Shown here: positions 62,710-64,000 of the stretch, one piece after another
Layout of the letters: each line of letters opens with the position of its first letter
Position numbering within the stretch: position 1 is the first letter of the stretch
Origin: Piscicola geometra
Taxonomy: Eukaryota > Annelida > Clitellata > Hirudinida > Piscicolidae
Length of the DNA stretch: 64,000 bases
Assembly: GCA_943735955.1 (NCBI GenBank)
Contig: OX030963.1
Location: forward strand, 2,574,844 to 2,638,843
Direction: 5' to 3'
Made by a program: the position numbers and the translations under genes
The notes under the pieces: generated by a model
Told to the model about the DNA's origin: nothing
Seen by the model: only the letters and a program-made list of their open reading frames with translations
Databases searched by the model: none

Positions 62710-62949
62710 ACATTGATTAGGTATAATTGGTTTGTGCCTACGAAACGAGGAGTTGAAAGTGAACTTTATGAAATGATCAATGCCTGCATCGATTTTCAGC
62801 ATCATCGAGAAACGCTAGACGAGAATTTAGAACAAAGTTACTTAGAACATATTTACTTTAACATACCACATCACTACATCATCCCCAATAACCACATATC
62901 ACTCCAGCCTATCACCCCCAAAAGAACACACCATCTCTACCATTCATAA
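62710..62949 (+). CDS. Unidentified 78-codon open frame, possible exon
   Basis: Open frame with balanced composition in its first half (RYNWFVPTKRGVESELYEMI, then FQHHRETLDENLEQSYLEHI), unlike the low-complexity frames elsewhere. It then runs into a CATCAC-rich tract. It may be an exon of a gene lying mostly outside the window, or a transposon remnant. Not recognised. Confidence 0.25.
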   Translation, partial: TLIRYNWFVPTKRGVESELYEMINACIDFQHHRETLDENLEQSYLEHIYFNIPHHYIIPNNHISLQPITPKRTHHLYHS

Positions 62950-63049
62950 TAATACAAATATTACTTTTCGTTTTTATATAGCGCCTGGGAATACAACTGA
63001 ATCTAAGATGGTTATCATCACCATCTTCTCCATCATCACTCTCACCAAT

Positions 63050-63178
63050 TCATTACGATTATCATCATCATCCTCATTATCAAGACCCTCATCACCATCA
63101 CGACCCTCATCACCACCACCATCATCATTATCACAATCATCGTCATCATTATCATCATCATCATCATCGTCTTCAGCA
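63050..63178. repeat. (ATC)n/(CATCACGAC) microsatellite
   Basis: CATCAT and CACGACCCTCAT units; no coding exon seen around it. Confidence 0.85.
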
Positions 63179-63354
63179 GCCTGCTAGCATTATTTATAGC
63201 TTGATGATGCTAGGCCACTGGGATGCAATCAGACCAAATATCAATACGGACTCTGTTCGCTCAAGTAAATAACTTTTAAGCAAATAACTTTAAATTCGTG
63301 TAGGTAAGAAGAAAATAAAATAATGGAAAGTATAATGGACACTTAATATTATTA

Positions 63355-63405
63355 TATCAATCAAAAATATTTCTATAGCGCTCTTTCTTCAAATTCAAGA
63401 GCGCA
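63355..63405. mobile_element. Dispersed TATAGCGC element, copy 3 with perfect hairpin
   Basis: ATTTCTATA followed by GCGCTCTT, an 11-base loop and AAGAGCGC: a perfect 8-bp inverted repeat. It shares its core with copy 2 at 56122. Confidence 0.5.
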
Positions 63406-64000
63406 TTATAATTGAGTATAATTATATAATAATAATGGGAAAATAGTACAGTGCGATGTAAGTTAAATCAATATTAAAATAAAACTTTTTATTGTAAATA
63501 TTGAATTTTGTTATACTAATTAAAACATCTGAAACGAATGATTTTATATTCTAAGCCGAAGTATAAACCACACACATATATAATATATATAATAGTATAA
63601 TATATTTTTGCCATAAACCAATTCAGGCCAACGATAGTTTTTTAATAAAAATCATTATTTTCGACACACTTTACGCACTTGAAATGTATTCAGATGTATA
63701 TTTTTGTAAAATTATGCTAATAAAAAAATGATCAGGTTGTGTAGAAAAGGGTGGGAAGTTTTTGATAATGTTGTAAAAAACTTCAGCAAAAGAAATAAAC
63801 ACAGAAAAACTACATTTACCTAAAACTGTGACTTGTCTAATTTATTTCGTAAAACCGATTCAGTGTTTATAATCATTAAAATTATATAAAATACTCACAA
63901 ATGCTCACCTTTCTTTTCATTTTTAATCTTTTTTCATTCTTTTAATGAATTTTCTTTCCATCTTTTTTTTGTTCTTTCCACCGATCAAGCCTCTATTATA
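63406..64000. other. AT-rich region at window end
   Basis: No coding exon, RNA gene or tandem array recognised. Confidence 0.5.

Overview
This window is animal nuclear DNA, from an invertebrate. It shows spliced genes with GT/AG introns, in-frame exon joins, AT-rich intergenic DNA and an extreme load of micro- and minisatellites ((TG)n, (GGAT)n, (ATC)n and G-rich 10-25 bp units). The gene content (GAK, CLINT1, USP30, GDPGP1, CANT1-type apyrase, FABPs, a SKICH-domain protein) is metazoan. A lophotrochozoan such as an annelid would fit, but that is a guess. I found no bacterial features, rRNA, tRNA or CRISPR array. All exon models were built by eye from splice sites, reading phase and remembered homologues. 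I checked phase closure for every CDS except the middle and the exon-3 donor of USP30.

Layout. 505-8264 (-): 12-exon epsin-related ENTH protein (CLINT1/epsinR). 8722-9240 (+): small divergent two-exon gene with one hydrophobic segment. 9499-15726 (+): ~2,028-residue acidic low-complexity protein, nearly all in one 5.9 kb exon. 16291-22673 (-): mitochondrial deubiquitinase USP30 orthologue with a long low-complexity insert. 23712-26807 (+): Pro/Ser-rich protein ending in one PDZ domain. 27974-35891 (+): SKICH-domain protein with six tandem micro-exons, each encoding one Cys-rich motif, then a 3.9 kb terminal exon. 36240-47236 (+): 25-exon cyclin-G-associated kinase (GAK: kinase, PTEN-like, C2, clathrin-binding, J domain). 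48875-50691 (+): secreted CANT1-type apyrase. 51207-51474 (+): a duplicated but truncated promoter plus signal-peptide exon of that apyrase. 51625-53619 (-) and 60629-61857 (-): two fatty-acid-binding protein genes. 56165-59826 (+): GDP-D-glucose phosphorylase. The rest is AT-rich intergenic DNA with dispersed hairpin elements.

Functional links. CLINT1 (clathrin adaptor) and GAK (clathrin uncoating and adaptor kinase) act in the same trans-Golgi/endosome pathway. USP30 and SKICH-family proteins both touch mitophagy/autophagy in vertebrates. No operon logic is expected, so co-location may be chance. The most unusual item is the SKICH protein with its symmetric phase-0 micro-exon array of C-x-C-x2-C units, an architecture I cannot match to a described family. 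Also notable are a GAK whose PTEN-like loop keeps a CX5R signature, the orphan signal-peptide/promoter duplication beside the apyrase, and an extra intron in one FABP that carries a (GGAT)n array.
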